Shown: positions 41,047-53,414, counted from the first letter of the stretch. The stretch: 64,000 nucleotides of DNA from Melanopsichium pennsylvanicum (GCA_900208305.1 OAPG01000006.1:868001-932000); one strand, 5' to 3'. Notes: generated by a model from the letters alone, not told the origin. Numbers and translations are program-made.

Positions 41047-44000
41047 ATGGCGGACGCATCAGAAAGGAGTATCAACACCAGCTTCCAAGGCCTGGTCTCC
41101 ACTTGCGTCATCTTTGCCGTCGTCGGCGGTATATCTGCCATCACCTACGAATCCACTCGTCAGCTTAGACGCCTTCCACGCACACGCTTCTCCAAATTTT
41201 GGCGCAAAGATGCGACTCGCCGCCATCCTCCAGGTGGCGTCCACGATCACCCCGCCCACACTCGGGTGAAAGACACATGCGAAGATTGGGAGATGGGTCA
41301 CTTTTATCATTCCCGCGTCTTCCATGCATCTACCCCATCACCGCCATTACCACGATGGCCGTTCGCTTGGGTCAAATCCGCCATCACCTTCAAGGATGAG
41401 TGGTATGCGGAGCACACCGGCATGGACACGGTTGTCTACGTTCGCTTCCTTCGCGCTTGCCTCTGGTGGGTTTTTCTCCATACCCTGACCACTGCTCCCA
41501 TCCTTCTCGCCATTCATATCAGGTTCAGTCGAGGCGTCAACTCTACCGACATGGCACGTGCTTCCCTTTCTTACCTTGTCAGCACACCCGCATCCAACTG
41601 CACCGAGGAAAAGCTCAGCGAATGCAGCACAGTCCCAAATGAACAAGGGAGATCACTTCTCTGGATTCACCTAACGCTCCTCTGGTATCTCAGCATCACC
41701 TGGATCCTGGCACTCTGGTGGATTGGCAAAGGCTCGCTTCGAGTCCGCAGAGCTCAGATCGAAAAAACCAGGCAAAAAGTTATCGAGGCCAAAGAACAAG
41801 CTCGCAACCATACCACCACCTCAGGACTGCCTTTAACTTCTATCGATGCAAAGCCTCTGCCTCGAGACCCTCACACCACTCTCACCGCTGCACACGCTTT
41901 GACAGCCGATAACAGCGATGGCTGGCGCCAAAGAACGCTGATGGTGATGAATCTGCCCGGGACCATGCGCGACGAAGCCAGCATTCGCCGCTACTTTGAA
42001 GAGTTCTTGCGGCCTGATGACGATGACGACTCAATTCAAGACGGTCACGGTGACAAGTACAGTGACAATGGCGCCTACCGTTCCCCTGCTTCTCGCTCGC
42101 CTCATGACACCTGCGACGATGCACATGCCCAACATACTTCGGGCTCTGACTCAGTCCACCGATCCGACGAACGCCGCGCTGGCGTATCTGCCCATAGCAA
42201 TGATCCTGATGGACTCCAACCCGACCTGCATCCCGACCGCCATCTCAAAAGTCCCGTTCAGACCGTTGTGCTCGTACGCAAGATGAATGAGCTGGCATCC
42301 ATGCTGTCTCGTAGGCAAGAAGCGCTCACCCAGCTTGAAGCTGCACATATCAAGCTCGCCCAGGAAGTGCTCGTCACAGTCGGTCGTCGCACCCTCAAGA
42401 TACGCAAGCAGGAGCAAAAGCAAACCAAGATGTATGGGAACACCAATGACGATCGCCGTTCGCCTTCTCCCTTCAAACGATTCACTGCATCCCTGCGTCG
42501 TCACCTCAGTTTCCACAAGCAGTCCAAGCACGCTCAAGCTGCCAGTGGCTCCAGCTCCAGCGTTTCGACGTTTTCCGACCAGCTCCATCCCGACATCGAG
42601 AAGCTCGGTCCCGCACAACGCACTGCTGGCAAAGCGCTCGAAGAGGAGCTCGCACGAAGACTTGCTCGCTTCTCTCCCGCCAATCGCGGCATGCACGGAA
42701 AGCAGGCACAGGCGATGGGAAGCGTTGACGGTGACGCTGAGCATGAGATGCCCGAGACCATCTGGGAGGCTCTTCACCACCTTCCTCGAGAGCTGCTCGA
42801 TCCTTACCAGCCAGCCACGAGACTGTCGGCGCTCTTCCGAGGTCAGACCGTGCCAACCATCGACTACCTTCTCACGAAGCTCAATCTGCTCACAGCGCTT
42901 GTCACAGAGATGCGCTCCAGGCCTCCCACCAGCTACGAGCCCACCTCAACTGCCTTTGTCACCTTCCGCGATCCACGACAGGCACGCATGGTGTGGCGCG
43001 AGCTCAAGGATCAGATCGTCGTCAAGGTCCGTCTGGCTCCCGAAGTCAAGGATCTGGACTGGGACCGTCTCATGAAAACGTCCTTCACTGCCAACGTCGT
43101 GCGTGGTTTCGGTGTCAGCGTCCTTACTTGGGGCTTCACCATCTTTTGGGTCATTATCATCAACGCCATTGTGTTGGGTATATTCAGCATTGACAAGCTT
43201 AAACAGATCCCCGGCCTTGGCAGCTTTTTCGATGCCAACCCTAAGCTCGCTGGATTCGTCACCATCACTTTGCCACCTTTGCTCGTATCACTGGCTTCCA
43301 TGTCGGTCCCCGAGCTCATCTTCCAGGTAAGCAAGCGTGCGCAGGGCTTCGTCACCTTCAGCGCGCTCTACGACATGTGTCTCGCTCGTTACTGGAAGTT
43401 CGTCATATGCAACGTCGTCATCTTCTTCAGTGTCGGCTCAACCGTCATTGTCACCGTGCTCACCAAGGTCGGCAACTCGAGCGGTATCCTCAACACGGTG
43501 GCGTTTGCGTTTCCAAGTGCAGCGCCATTTTTTGTCTCCTACTTGATCCTTCAGTTGGCCTTGCAGTCCGGCTTCGAGCATATGGGCTTCATGATTGCGC
43601 TGTTGCAGCACCTGGGCGCTAGGAAGGCAGCGACACCCAGAATTCGAGCAATCAAGACGCTCCCGCGCAACTTTAACCGATACTACTGGCTGCCATTGCA
43701 CCTCAACATCATGGCCATCGTCTTCATCTTTGCGATCCTGAACCCACTCATCATTCCATTCGCTCTCGTCTACCTTGCGCTGGCCTTGGTCATCTTCAAA
43801 AAGAACTTTGCGTACCACTACTACCGGCGTTTCAACGAGATGGAGGGCGTCATTTACTACACGCGATTGCTGCGATACAGTCTCGATGCCATCATTGTGA
43901 TGCAAGCTGTTCTGCTTATCTTCTTCTCAGTCATCCGCCGAGGGCCGGTGTACATCGGCATGTCGGCCGTGCTGATCCCTCTCACCGTCATCACCAAGCT

Positions 44001-46716
44001 GATAGCTACACGGCTGTGGAGGTCGCAGTGCAGAGCATTGGATGACGCAGAGGCCGAGGCGCTCTGTGGCATAGATTCGCGTCCTCTGTGGCAAAAGATG
44101 CAGAGGAATGACTTTGGTCCTAGCACCGCCGAGGAAGGTGCAGACAGCCGAAGCCCTCTAGATGCGCTTGCTTCCGGAAGATATCCATCCGTCGTTCCTC
44201 CACCGCCGACCAACTCTGCCTTTGAGCGCGTCTGGCAGCGATTGCACGACTCTTTCAATGCCAACGGTCTCGATGGACAGAGCTACCTCGCCCAAGCGCA
44301 CGCCAAAGGCAAAGCGCCCACCAGTGTCGTCGGCCGCGGTGCCAAAGGTATTGCCAAGACGCCTCGCTACATCGTGAAGGAGACGGCCAAGCATGCCTTC
44401 CACTACCACTATGCAGCCAAAACAACATTGCGTATGAACAACCTCGTCGAGTCTCCGCGACCAAGTCGGGACCGTCCTTCAGCAGAGCGCAGACCTATCT
44501 CGGGTCTGCCACCCACAAGTCAGGTCCATGTTCACTCGTTCCGCAACTCACACGAAGTTGACGAGGCTCGCCACGTGGATGGCGAGGTGCCCAACGACCA
44601 GTCTGCTGGGCTCCACTGGGAGAAGTCGAGGATGCGTAAGACAAAAGGCGGACATGTTGTTCATAAGCGTCGTGGCAGTTCCAGAAGCGAGGATCGTCCT
44701 TTCCTTTCTGCTTTCGACGCAGTCAACGCGCATGCGCCGTTGCCGACTGAGGACGATTACGACCTGAGTTTCGAGGATGGCGATGCTCCGTTCTTGGAGC
44801 TCGACGAGGAACGTCATCTGATGCGCCACCTAAGCCGTCGTTCGAGGAGACAGGCGAGTCACAACTACGGAACGCTCCGCAGGAAGCCAAGCCAGCTGGC
44901 AACTGTCACCGATGAGGAGTTGCCGCAGTCTTCAGGCAGCTACGAGATGCGCGAAATCGCTGAGGGCACATCCAGCACCGATCCCGTGTACGAGAACTCA
45001 TCCAAGCCAGCGCAGTTCAAAGCGCCCGTTGGCACTCAAGCTGTTGGGCATGCAGATTGGGCCAAGTCGACTGATTACTCGATGTACGACGACTACGACT
45101 CGATCAAGGGTCGTGAACTTGTTCGTCCTCATCCGCCTGTGCGCTGGGACGACACGCCAATCAATAATGCACGCTACAACAACCCCTTCTACAACCAGGA
45201 GATGGACGACTTTCTCTGGTTGCCACGCAATCCCTTGGCACCTTTGGACTTGCTCGACACGATCGAGTGGTACGGGCCTGCCCTCGTCAGTTCGCAGGGT
45301 GGTGGAGGTATGATTGGCGAGTGGGATGATGATCAGTATGACGACGACTACGACGATGGCGACGCGAGTCACTACGAGGAGCATGCCCACCATGAGGACG
45401 ACATTCCTTTCGGTGGCGAGGCAGCCACCCTTGCCAGACCGAACATCAACATGCTGGACGGCAACGAAGAGATCGTCTTGCCTGATCAGCTTGCTCGTCA
45501 CCTGGAGCAGAGGCAAGACGTAGAAGAGGTGGTGGACCCGGCTGTAAGTCTGCCTAAGGCCGTGATGGAAGACTACGAGCGCGCGCTTCGCCGCAATGAT
45601 TATTCTGGCGCGGGTGCATCTCAGCTCTCTCCTACAAGTTTGTTCAGAAGGAGCAGCAACCTTTCATCGCCTGCGTCTGCTGCCGGGCTCGGCTACGCGG
45701 GTCCATCTTTGCTGCACGTTGCTTCACATGGCTCGTGGCGCAGTGCAGATGGTGGAAATCTGGCGCACGCGAGTCCCGTCTCGATGCGAGCATCGCAGCG
45801 ACCTGGCACGGGTGAATCCGAACCTCTTGATAGTGCAGTTGAGGCTGGTGTTATGGTCCCGCGTCGCAGCTCTAGTCGCCGCAAACGCGGCAAGGAGCAG
45901 GCAGAGCGCGAGGACGATGCTCAAGATGGTGATATGGATGCATTGTCCAACGCTGACAATCGTGCCGTTGCGGTGACATCCAGAAAGGTGCGAGACGCAT
46001 CAATGACGTTGGATCGGAACATTTCCCGTAGAACGAACCGCCGTGAGGCTTCAGGGGCATTGAGCCGTGCCAGTGGCTTCTCTGGTGGTACATCGCAAAA
46101 GACCGTCAGCCTGAAAGCAGCGTTGCGTGCTGAAGCTCTTGAAGAAGAACGAAGGTTCACACTCAAGGAGAGAATTGCAGCTGCCAAAGGTCGCAAGGAG
46201 CGAAACATGTCGCGGGATGCTTCTTGCCATCTTGAGGGACTAGAGGAAGCCAACGACAACGAACAAGACGATGACGAACAAGGGACGACCCGCAGAGGTG
46301 CAAACATGAGCAGCATCATGGGCCGGTACGAGAAGCAACAGCGCCGGCGCCAAGCTAGCGAGTTTGGAGAAGTGACGCCGCAGAGGAACGGAGCTATGCG
46401 TCGAGATGTGTCTCAAGGGTCGCAGCTCGGGGACAATGCATATGCGCACGGCTCGCAGCTGCTGGACCGGAATTCGAGCAGCGCGTTTGGCGGGAGACGA
46501 TTCCGCTCGGCTGCGTTGGGCGTGCTAAGTGTATCTCGAGCCAACCGAGCTGGTGAGGGTAGCCACACGGACGGATCGGTGCCGATGCGGGAGTTGGGTG
46601 GCGGCGCTCGGCCAAATACTGGCAACATTGCGCATGTTGAAGTGGCCGAGAGTGCGGGTCAAGCGCAGATGACAGCTGCAACGATGAAACAAGAGGATGA
46701 GGAGCCCAAAACTTGA
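41047..46716 (+). CDS. CSC1/TMEM63-type osmosensitive cation channel
   Basis: 1889 residues, one exon, ATG at 41047. Three-part architecture of the CSC1/OSCA/TMEM63 (formerly DUF221) family. An N-terminal membrane region has segments near 14-35, 138-160 and 215-235. A cytosolic RNA-recognition-like domain lies at about 295-670, with T-L-M-V-M-N-L-P-G-T and the closing T-A-F-V-T-F-R-D-P-R-Q-A. A multi-helix channel core spans about 680-990, starting V-V-R-G-F-G-V-S-V-L-T-W-G-F-T. The family forms mechanically or osmotically gated, calcium-permeable channels in plasma or internal membranes. The cytosolic domain carries charged insertions. The C-terminal tail is unusually long, about 900 residues, acidic and Ser/Arg-rich; a family tail element (F-L-W-L-P-R-N-P-L-A-P-L-D-L) stands near 1396. 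Fungal CSC1 proteins are usually 800-1300 residues. Confidence 0.9.
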   Translation: MADASERSINTSFQGLVSTCVIFAVVGGISAITYESTRQLRRLPRTRFSKFWRKDATRRHPPGGVHDHPAHTRVKDTCEDWEMGHFYHSRVFHASTPSPPLPRWPFAWVKSAITFKDEWYAEHTGMDTVVYVRFLRACLWWVFLHTLTTAPILLAIHIRFSRGVNSTDMARASLSYLVSTPASNCTEEKLSECSTVPNEQGRSLLWIHLTLLWYLSITWILALWWIGKGSLRVRRAQIEKTRQKVIEAKEQARNHTTTSGLPLTSIDAKPLPRDPHTTLTAAHALTADNSDGWRQRTLMVMNLPGTMRDEASIRRYFEEFLRPDDDDDSIQDGHGDKYSDNGAYRSPASRSPHDTCDDAHAQHTSGSDSVHRSDERRAGVSAHSNDPDGLQPDLHPDRHLKSPVQTVVLVRKMNELASMLSRRQEALTQLEAAHIKLAQEVLVTVGRRTLKIRKQEQKQTKMYGNTNDDRRSPSPFKRFTASLRRHLSFHKQSKHAQAASGSSSSVSTFSDQLHPDIEKLGPAQRTAGKALEEELARRLARFSPANRGMHGKQAQAMGSVDGDAEHEMPETIWEALHHLPRELLDPYQPATRLSALFRGQTVPTIDYLLTKLNLLTALVTEMRSRPPTSYEPTSTAFVTFRDPRQARMVWRELKDQIVVKVRLAPEVKDLDWDRLMKTSFTANVVRGFGVSVLTWGFTIFWVIIINAIVLGIFSIDKLKQIPGLGSFFDANPKLAGFVTITLPPLLVSLASMSVPELIFQVSKRAQGFVTFSALYDMCLARYWKFVICNVVIFFSVGSTVIVTVLTKVGNSSGILNTVAFAFPSAAPFFVSYLILQLALQSGFEHMGFMIALLQHLGARKAATPRIRAIKTLPRNFNRYYWLPLHLNIMAIVFIFAILNPLIIPFALVYLALALVIFKKNFAYHYYRRFNEMEGVIYYTRLLRYSLDAIIVMQAVLLIFFSVIRRGPVYIGMSAVLIPLTVITKLIATRLWRSQCRALDDAEAEALCGIDSRPLWQKMQRNDFGPSTAEEGADSRSPLDALASGRYPSVVPPPPTNSAFERVWQRLHDSFNANGLDGQSYLAQAHAKGKAPTSVVGRGAKGIAKTPRYIVKETAKHAFHYHYAAKTTLRMNNLVESPRPSRDRPSAERRPISGLPPTSQVHVHSFRNSHEVDEARHVDGEVPNDQSAGLHWEKSRMRKTKGGHVVHKRRGSSRSEDRPFLSAFDAVNAHAPLPTEDDYDLSFEDGDAPFLELDEERHLMRHLSRRSRRQASHNYGTLRRKPSQLATVTDEELPQSSGSYEMREIAEGTSSTDPVYENSSKPAQFKAPVGTQAVGHADWAKSTDYSMYDDYDSIKGRELVRPHPPVRWDDTPINNARYNNPFYNQEMDDFLWLPRNPLAPLDLLDTIEWYGPALVSSQGGGGMIGEWDDDQYDDDYDDGDASHYEEHAHHEDDIPFGGEAATLARPNINMLDGNEEIVLPDQLARHLEQRQDVEEVVDPAVSLPKAVMEDYERALRRNDYSGAGASQLSPTSLFRRSSNLSSPASAAGLGYAGPSLLHVASHGSWRSADGGNLAHASPVSMRASQRPGTGESEPLDSAVEAGVMVPRRSSSRRKRGKEQAEREDDAQDGDMDALSNADNRAVAVTSRKVRDASMTLDRNISRRTNRREASGALSRASGFSGGTSQKTVSLKAALRAEALEEERRFTLKERIAAAKGRKERNMSRDASCHLEGLEEANDNEQDDDEQGTTRRGANMSSIMGRYEKQQRRRQASEFGEVTPQRNGAMRRDVSQGSQLGDNAYAHGSQLLDRNSSSAFGGRRFRSAALGVLSVSRANRAGEGSHTDGSVPMRELGGGARPNTGNIAHVEVAESAGQAQMTAATMKQEDEEPKT

Positions 46717-49059
46717 TGGCAGCGCGCAAGGGTGGACACTAAAATGGCGCCGCCCGCAAAAGCGAGCCGAACGTCTGCACCGGATGAACACGCGGAATTG
46801 GCCGACGCATAGAAGGAGAGGAGAGCACAAACGGCCCCAAGAAAGACATGCCAGAAGGAAGATTGGAGGGTGGAATACAATAAGAGTAAAACTTGAACCA
46901 ACTAGAGATAGACAGATACCCCGTAAGTTTTAACGATCTCGTTTGCGATTAGCCTTATCATGACATTGATTGCAACTGCCATTTGTATGATTACCATCTA
47001 AAGAAAGTGCGCAATAAGAGTGTATACGGTATACCGTCCGTAAAGGTGAATGGATGGATTTGTGGGGATGGACAGCGGAAAAGTCTTTATTTGATTTTTT
47101 ATTATTATTATTTTTTGCGAGAATGTTGTCCGCGGAGATGGCGGAAGGCATTTCCGAAGACAAAGGCAGACGCGGTTGAGAGAGAAGCGGATGTGAAAGA
47201 AAAGGAAAGAAGAGGAAGAGAGGAATTTTGATTTTGATTTTAATGGTTTGTTTTTTTGTGTTTTTTTGTGTGTGTGTGTTTTTTTTTTTTTGGTTGGCGG
47301 ATATTGGGCAAGATTCAAGTTACAGTAGAGTGAGGAGAGATTGCGGATTTGGTCAAATTTGCGCGCAGTTGAGCGACACACAGCAGGGTAACGCACCACA
47401 TGTCAGTATGTGTATGCACATGTCGAATTGTCGGATGCAAGGAATATTCGTACTGATCTCTGAAACCGCGGAGAATGCAAAGACATGCGCTGAATCAAGC
47501 CCGCTTTACAAGCAAAAGTTAGCAGCACTGAGATGGGGATTGGGGAATTGAATACAGCGCTTGTAAATGAATGGGGTTCCACGTGAGTTTTGATATTTGT
47601 GTTTGTGTGTGTTTCGTGTGTGTGTATATGTTTACGGTAGGAACTCTAAATTTATTGTATTCTATTAATGATAAAGAGTGTATGTGATATTGTCCAAAGT
47701 TAGCAATTGACAGCCGTTACCCCCGCTCAGATTTGGCTTGTCAAAGGTGCAGTGCAGCTGAATCCAATTGAATTATCAACAGACGTGCATGGCTCTCGCA
47801 ACTAATTGTATTCTCTGTAATAAAAGCCTTTTGAGAAAGTGAATGTTTTGATGGGCGAGTTTGGGATGAAAAATCGACGGAAATCGTCTTCCGGACAAGC
47901 GATTTTTCGCGCGGGCATGTTTCCAAAATCATTCTCCGCGGAGAAACACTATTCTTGAACGGGCCGATTACTATTTATCACATACATTTGTATTTGGCGA
48001 ACACTACGTGGAATATACTATACTTTTTTTTTTTTTTTTTTTTTTACCGAATTTTGCTAATTATTCGCGCCGAACCGCCTGAAACACTTGATTACAAAAC
48101 TCATGTTGTTCAAAATGGTCGCGCGTAAATACCTTTTATCTAAAAATGATTATTTGATACACTTAGTATTTAAAGAAAAGAAAAGCAAAAGTCGGTTCGG
48201 AATGGAATCACAATTCTAAGTTTTTTTTATGGATTTCCCAAAGGCCAAACGTTTTGCCGTCGCCTCTCGTTACACGCGTATACTGATAAAGTGCGTTATT
48301 CGAGTTAATTGCTTGCTTGTGTTTTGAGCTGTCGGCTAGTGCAAAGCAATCACAGAACGGTTTTGCGTGGTTCGGCTGCATTCTCATGTTGATTCGCTCC
48401 GTGTCGAACCATGAATATTTCGATACGTTTCATTCAATTCTTGGCGATTCTGAGCCGCAACACCATTGTCTCCGAATGTGCTGCATACTGTTTGGCTTGT
48501 TTTGGATCCATTTGGCTTTGTCTCGCCTGCCTTTTGCCCAATCCCTTTCAGCTCGCCGTGGAGTTGTCTCCGGCTGAGCATTCCCGCCGCAAGTCTGACC
48601 CTCAAATTCTTTGTCCAACACTACACAAGATCAACACACAAAGCGCAGCTCAACACTCAACACCATTCCCTGAGCTAGAACAACCCAGTTCTCCTTTCCA
48701 TCCCTTTTTCAACCTCCGAAGTCTTTCACTTGCCCAAAGTCTGCTAACTCCCTGACCTAGCTGGCTCCGAGTCCTTACAAAACTCTTATATATATATTAT
48801 CCGCTATCTTCTTCTCCACCAACTATTCTACTTCTCTGTCCTTCCCACCACATTCCGCTTCCCCTACTCTTCACCGCGGACCAACTTGGTCGTAGCAGCA
48901 TTGACTAAGCTCCTATTTACAAGTTCGCTCCGCACGACTCGCACATCCTCTCTTCCTTTTCCCTCCCCCTGCATTCTCCGATCCTCTTCCCCTTTTTTCT
49001 TCCTATCGTCAACTAAATCAAGTCCCACTTTTTCGACAGCAGCCGCGTTTTAGCTCAAC
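46717..49059. other. Long intergenic region, no gene seen
   Basis: About 2.3 kb. T-rich runs at 47247-47291 and a 22-base poly-T at 48024-48045. The last 400 bases are CT-rich, a likely leader and promoter of the ABC transporter. Small open frames have no recognisable domains. Confidence 0.5.
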
Positions 49060-52000
49060 ATGTCGGTACTTGGCCCAACAGGCCTGGGCAATGCCAGCGG
49101 CACAGATAACTTTATCGCTACAAACCACTCCCGTCCCATCGAACAAGATCACACCGCAAATCCTTCCGAGACTCCTTCCGCCGAGTCCACTACCTCAGAT
49201 CACCATGTCGATGTATCCGACGCTCAGCGCCAAATCAACGAGCTCGAACGTCATCTCTCTTCCCATCACAAGGAAGATGATGTAGAAAAGCATCAAACTT
49301 TCGATCTCCGCGAGTGGCTTTCGGGCACTCAGGAGCAAGCCGATGGCATGGGCAACAAACGCAAGAAACTTGGTGTCTCTTGGTCCAATCTTCGCGTCAT
49401 CGGTACGGCTTCCATGGATTTAAATGTCCCCACCATCCCAACCATGGCTGTCCTCGAGGTCATTGGTCCCATTTTTGGCATTCTCAAACTTTTCGGTATC
49501 GACCCTACCAAGAAGAATACCAGGAACCTCTTGAAAGATTTCAACGGTTGCGCTAAGCCTGGAGAGATGGTTCTCGTCATCGGCAGGCCCAATTCCGGTT
49601 GCAGTACTTTCCTCAAGACCATCGCCAACAAGCGTGGTGGTTTTATCGGCACCGAGGGAGACGTTCATTACGGTGGTATCCCCGCAAGCGAAATGGCTAA
49701 ACGATACCTTGGTGAAGTTGTCTATTCGGAAGAAGACGATCAGCATCATGCTACTCTCACCGTCGCTCGAACCATCGATTTTGCCCTCCGCCTCAAGGCT
49801 CACGCAAAGATGCTTCCGAATTACACCAAAACAACTTATCGCAAGATGATCCGAAACACATTCCTCAAGATAGTCAACATTGAGCACACCAAGCACACCT
49901 TGGTCGGCAGTGCAACCGTCCGCGGTGTTTCAGGTGGTGAACGTAAGCGTGTCTCCATCTTGGAAGGTCTAGCCAGTGGTGGCAGTGTCTTTTCGTGGAC
50001 AACTCTACCCGTGGTCTCGATGCCTCTACCGCGCTCGATTATGTAAAGTCAATGCGAGTCCTCACCGATCTGCTTGAAGCAACCATGTTTGTCTCGCTCT
50101 ACCAGGCTTCCGAAGGTATTTGGGAGCAATTTGACAAGGTCTTGGTCATTGACGAAGGTCGATGCGTCTACTTTGGTCCTCGTACTCAAGCAAGGCAATA
50201 CTTTATCAACCTTGGCTTTGAAGACCGTCCTCGTCAGACCAGCGCTGATTACATCACTGGCTGTACCGACAAATTCGAACGCATCTTCCAGGAGGGTCGA
50301 GACGAGAACTCGGTCCCGTCAAACCCGGAAGCGCTCGAAGCTGCCTACCGTCAGAGCGAAATCTTTACCCAAGCCATTGAAGAACAGAAGGCCTTCGATG
50401 CCACCGCCACCGCAGACGCCCAGGCCACCAAGGATTTCAAAGAAGCCGTCATCGAGTCCAAGCATCGCGGTGTTCGTTCCAAATCGCAGTACACTGTCTC
50501 TTACGGCGTCCAGATTTACGCCATCTTCTTGCGCCAGATGCAGATGATCCTTGGTGACAAGTTTGATATCTTCATGTCGTACATTACCGCCATCGTCGTC
50601 GCCCTCCTTTCTGGAGGCCTCTTCTTCAATATTCCCACTACCTCTGCCGGTGTCTTCACCCGTGGTGGTTGTCTTTTCGTCTTGCTCCTCTTCAACTCGC
50701 TCACTGCCTTCGCTGAGTTGCCCACTCAGATGATGGGTCGACCAATTCTCGCGAGACAGACCAGCTTCGCTTTCTATCGTCCATCAGCTCTCACTCTGGC
50801 TCAGCTTTTGGCCGATTTGCCCTTCGGTGTTCCTCGCGTTACCATTTTCATCATCATCCTCTACTTTATGGCTGGGCTCGCAACGAGCGCAGGCGCTTTC
50901 TTTACCGCTTGGCTCATCGTGCTCATCTCGTACTACGCTTTCCGAGCCCTGTTCGCGTTCTTTGGTTCCATCACCACCGACTATAATTCGGCTGCTCGTC
51001 TCGCTGCCGTCATCATGTCCATGTTGGTGCTTTGGGCAGGATACGTCATCCCTCAGGCCGCCATGAGGAGATGGTTGTACTGGATCTCATACATTAATCC
51101 CGTCTATTACGCTTTCGAGGCTTTGATGATCAACGAGTTCAAGAGGGTCACCTTCACTTGTGCAGGTGCTCAGATCCTCCCCTCAGGAGCTGGTTACCCT
51201 TCTCAATTGACCGACAACCAGGTTTGCACGTTGGCTGGTTCTACTGTTGGTACGAACGAGATCCCTGGTATGGACTACCTGGCCGCTGCCTTTGGATACA
51301 AGGAAAGTCACCTTTGGCGCAACGTTGGTATCCTCATTGCTTTCCTCGCTGGTTTTATTGCTATCACTGCTTTCGTTGTCGAACGAATGGAAAAGGGCGC
51401 GTTCGCCTCTGCTATCGTGGTCCAGAAGCCTCCCAACAAGGAGGAGCAGGAGCTCAACCAAAAGCTCAAGGATCGCCAGTCGGGTGCCACGGAAAAGACG
51501 GAAGCCAAGCTCGAAGTGCACGGTCAGGCCTTCACCTGGTCTAACTTGGAATACATTGTCCCGGTCCAGGGTGGACAGCGCACCTTGCTCAACAAGGTGT
51601 TTGGTTACGTCAAGCCTGGTACCATGACGGCGCTCATGGGATCCAGTGGTGCTGGTAAGACTACTTTGCTCGATGTTTTGGCTGACCGAAAGACGATTGG
51701 TGTCATCAATGGAGAGAGGCTGATCGAAGGTAAGCCGATTGATATTTCGTTCCAGCGCCAGTGCGGTTATGCCGAACAGCAGGATATCCACGAACCAATG
51801 TGCAGTGTCAGGGAGGCGCTTAGATTCTCTGCCTATCTTCGTCAGAGTTACGACGTTCCTGTCGAGGAGAAGAACCAGTATGTCGAGGACATTATCGAAT
51901 TGTTGGAGTTGTCCGACATTGCCGATGCCATCATTGGATTCCCTGGATTCGGTTTGGGTGTTGGTGATAGGAAGCGGGTTACCATCGGTGTCGAGTTGGC

Positions 52001-53414
52001 TGCCAAGCCTTCGATGCTTCTCTTCCTCGACGAACCAACTTCGGGTCTGGACGGTCAGTCGGCCTTCACCATCTGCCGTTTGCTTCGTAAGTTGGCCGAT
52101 AACGGTCAGACGATCCTTTGCACGATTCACCAACCTTCGGCTTTGCTCTTCGAGACTTTTGACCGTTTGCTCCTTCTCCAGAGAGGAGGAAACACAGTCT
52201 ACTCTGGTCCGATCGGCAAGGATGGCAAGCACGTGATTGAATACTTCAGCGAGCGTGGAGCTCACTGCCCGCCCGGCGTCAACCCTGCCGAGTACATGTT
52301 GGACGCAATTGGAGCCGGAAGTCAGCCTCGTGTTGGTGATCGCGATTGGGCGGATTGGTACCTCGACTCGGACATGCACAAGGACAACTTGCGTGTGATT
52401 GAGGAGATCAATCGCGAAGGCGCCTCCAAGGCCATGATCGAGGATCGATCGGGAGAATACGCGGCTCCGTGGGTCTACCAGTTCAAGGTGGTGCTCAAGC
52501 GTACCATGCTTTCAACGTGGCGTCAACCTGCGTACCAGTACACTCGATTCTTCCAGCACCTTGCTTTCTCTCTGCTCACCGGTTTGTTGTTCTTGCAACT
52601 CAACAACACCGTTGCTGCGCTGCAGTACCGAGTGTTCGTCATCTTCATGTTGTCCATTATTCCAGCCATCATTATGACTCAGATCATGCCGTTCTGGATC
52701 ATGTCGAGGTCAATCTGGATTCGAGAGGAGACGAGTAAGACTTTCGCAGGAACCGTTTTCGCTGCTACACAGCTCATTTCCGAGGTGCCTTACGCCCTGG
52801 TCTGCGCTACGGTGTTCTTCGTGTTGATCTACTACCTTTCTGGATTCAACACGGACTCGAACCGTGCGGGTTTCTTCTGGGCGGTGACGTTCTTCCTCGA
52901 GCTGTTTGCGATTTCGATTGGAACGCTGATCGCGTCTTTCTCAAAGTCGGCCTACTTTGCTTCATTGTTCGTGCCTTTCTTGGTTCTCGTGCTCAGCTTG
53001 ACTTGTGGTGTCTTGTCGCCACCTCAGTCCATGTCGAACGGGCTATACAACAAGTTCCTGTACAACGTCAACCCGATCCGATTCACCATTTCGCCGCTGA
53101 TCGCCAACGAAATGCACGGTCTCCAGATTCGATGCGCTCAATCCGAGTTTTCGGTCTTCAACCCTCCCTCGGGTCAGACCTGCGTTGGTTGGGCGGGCAA
53201 CTACATTGCACGTGTTGGCGGTTACCTTGCCAATCCGGATGCCATGTCCGATTGCATGTACTGCACCTATTCCAATGGTGACGAGTATTTCACAGCTAAT
53301 GGCATCAAGTTCAGCCAGAGGGGTAGGGATTTGGGTATCCTGATTGTCTTTGTTGCTTTCAATTGTGCCGCCACCATCCTATTCACCAAGATCTTGCACT
53401 TTAGCAACCGTTAA
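49060..53414 (+). CDS. PDR-type ABC transporter, frameshifted
   Basis: Two overlapping frames, 49060-50046 and from about 49995 to 53414, together encode one full-size pleiotropic drug resistance (ABCG) transporter of about 1451 residues. The order is fungal PDR: nucleotide-binding domain 1 with degenerate Walker A (G-R-P-N-S-G-C-S-T, near 176) and signature V-S-G-G-E-R-K-R-V; six membrane segments (about 485-740); nucleotide-binding domain 2 with G-S-S-G-A-G-K-T-T-L (near 860) and L-F-L-D-E-P-T-S-G-L-D; then six more segments to the end. Such pumps export xenobiotics, sterols or lipids at the plasma membrane. The frame breaks at about 49997: one G is missing relative to the family reading V-F-x-W-D-N-S-T-R-G-L-D, exactly in the Walker B/D-loop of domain 1. 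Everything else is intact, so sequencing error, a fresh mutation or recent pseudogene are all possible. ATG at 49060. Confidence 0.88.
49991..50003 (+). other. One-base frameshift site in the ABC transporter
   Basis: Sequence reads TTTCGTGGACAAC. Frame 1 gives F-S-W-T-T and ends at 50046; the frame one base back gives D-N-S-T-R-G-L-D, the conserved continuation. A TGG followed by GAC is expected (three Gs), but only two Gs are present. No canonical slippery heptamer is in frame here. Confidence 0.85.

Noticed and set aside
49985..50010. Programmed frameshift in the ABC transporter
   Set aside because: No in-frame slippery heptamer or obvious downstream structure, and PDR transporters are not known to use frameshifting.
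49985..50046. Short intron at the ABC transporter frame change
   Set aside because: Family similarity runs without a gap across the point, leaving no room for an intron.
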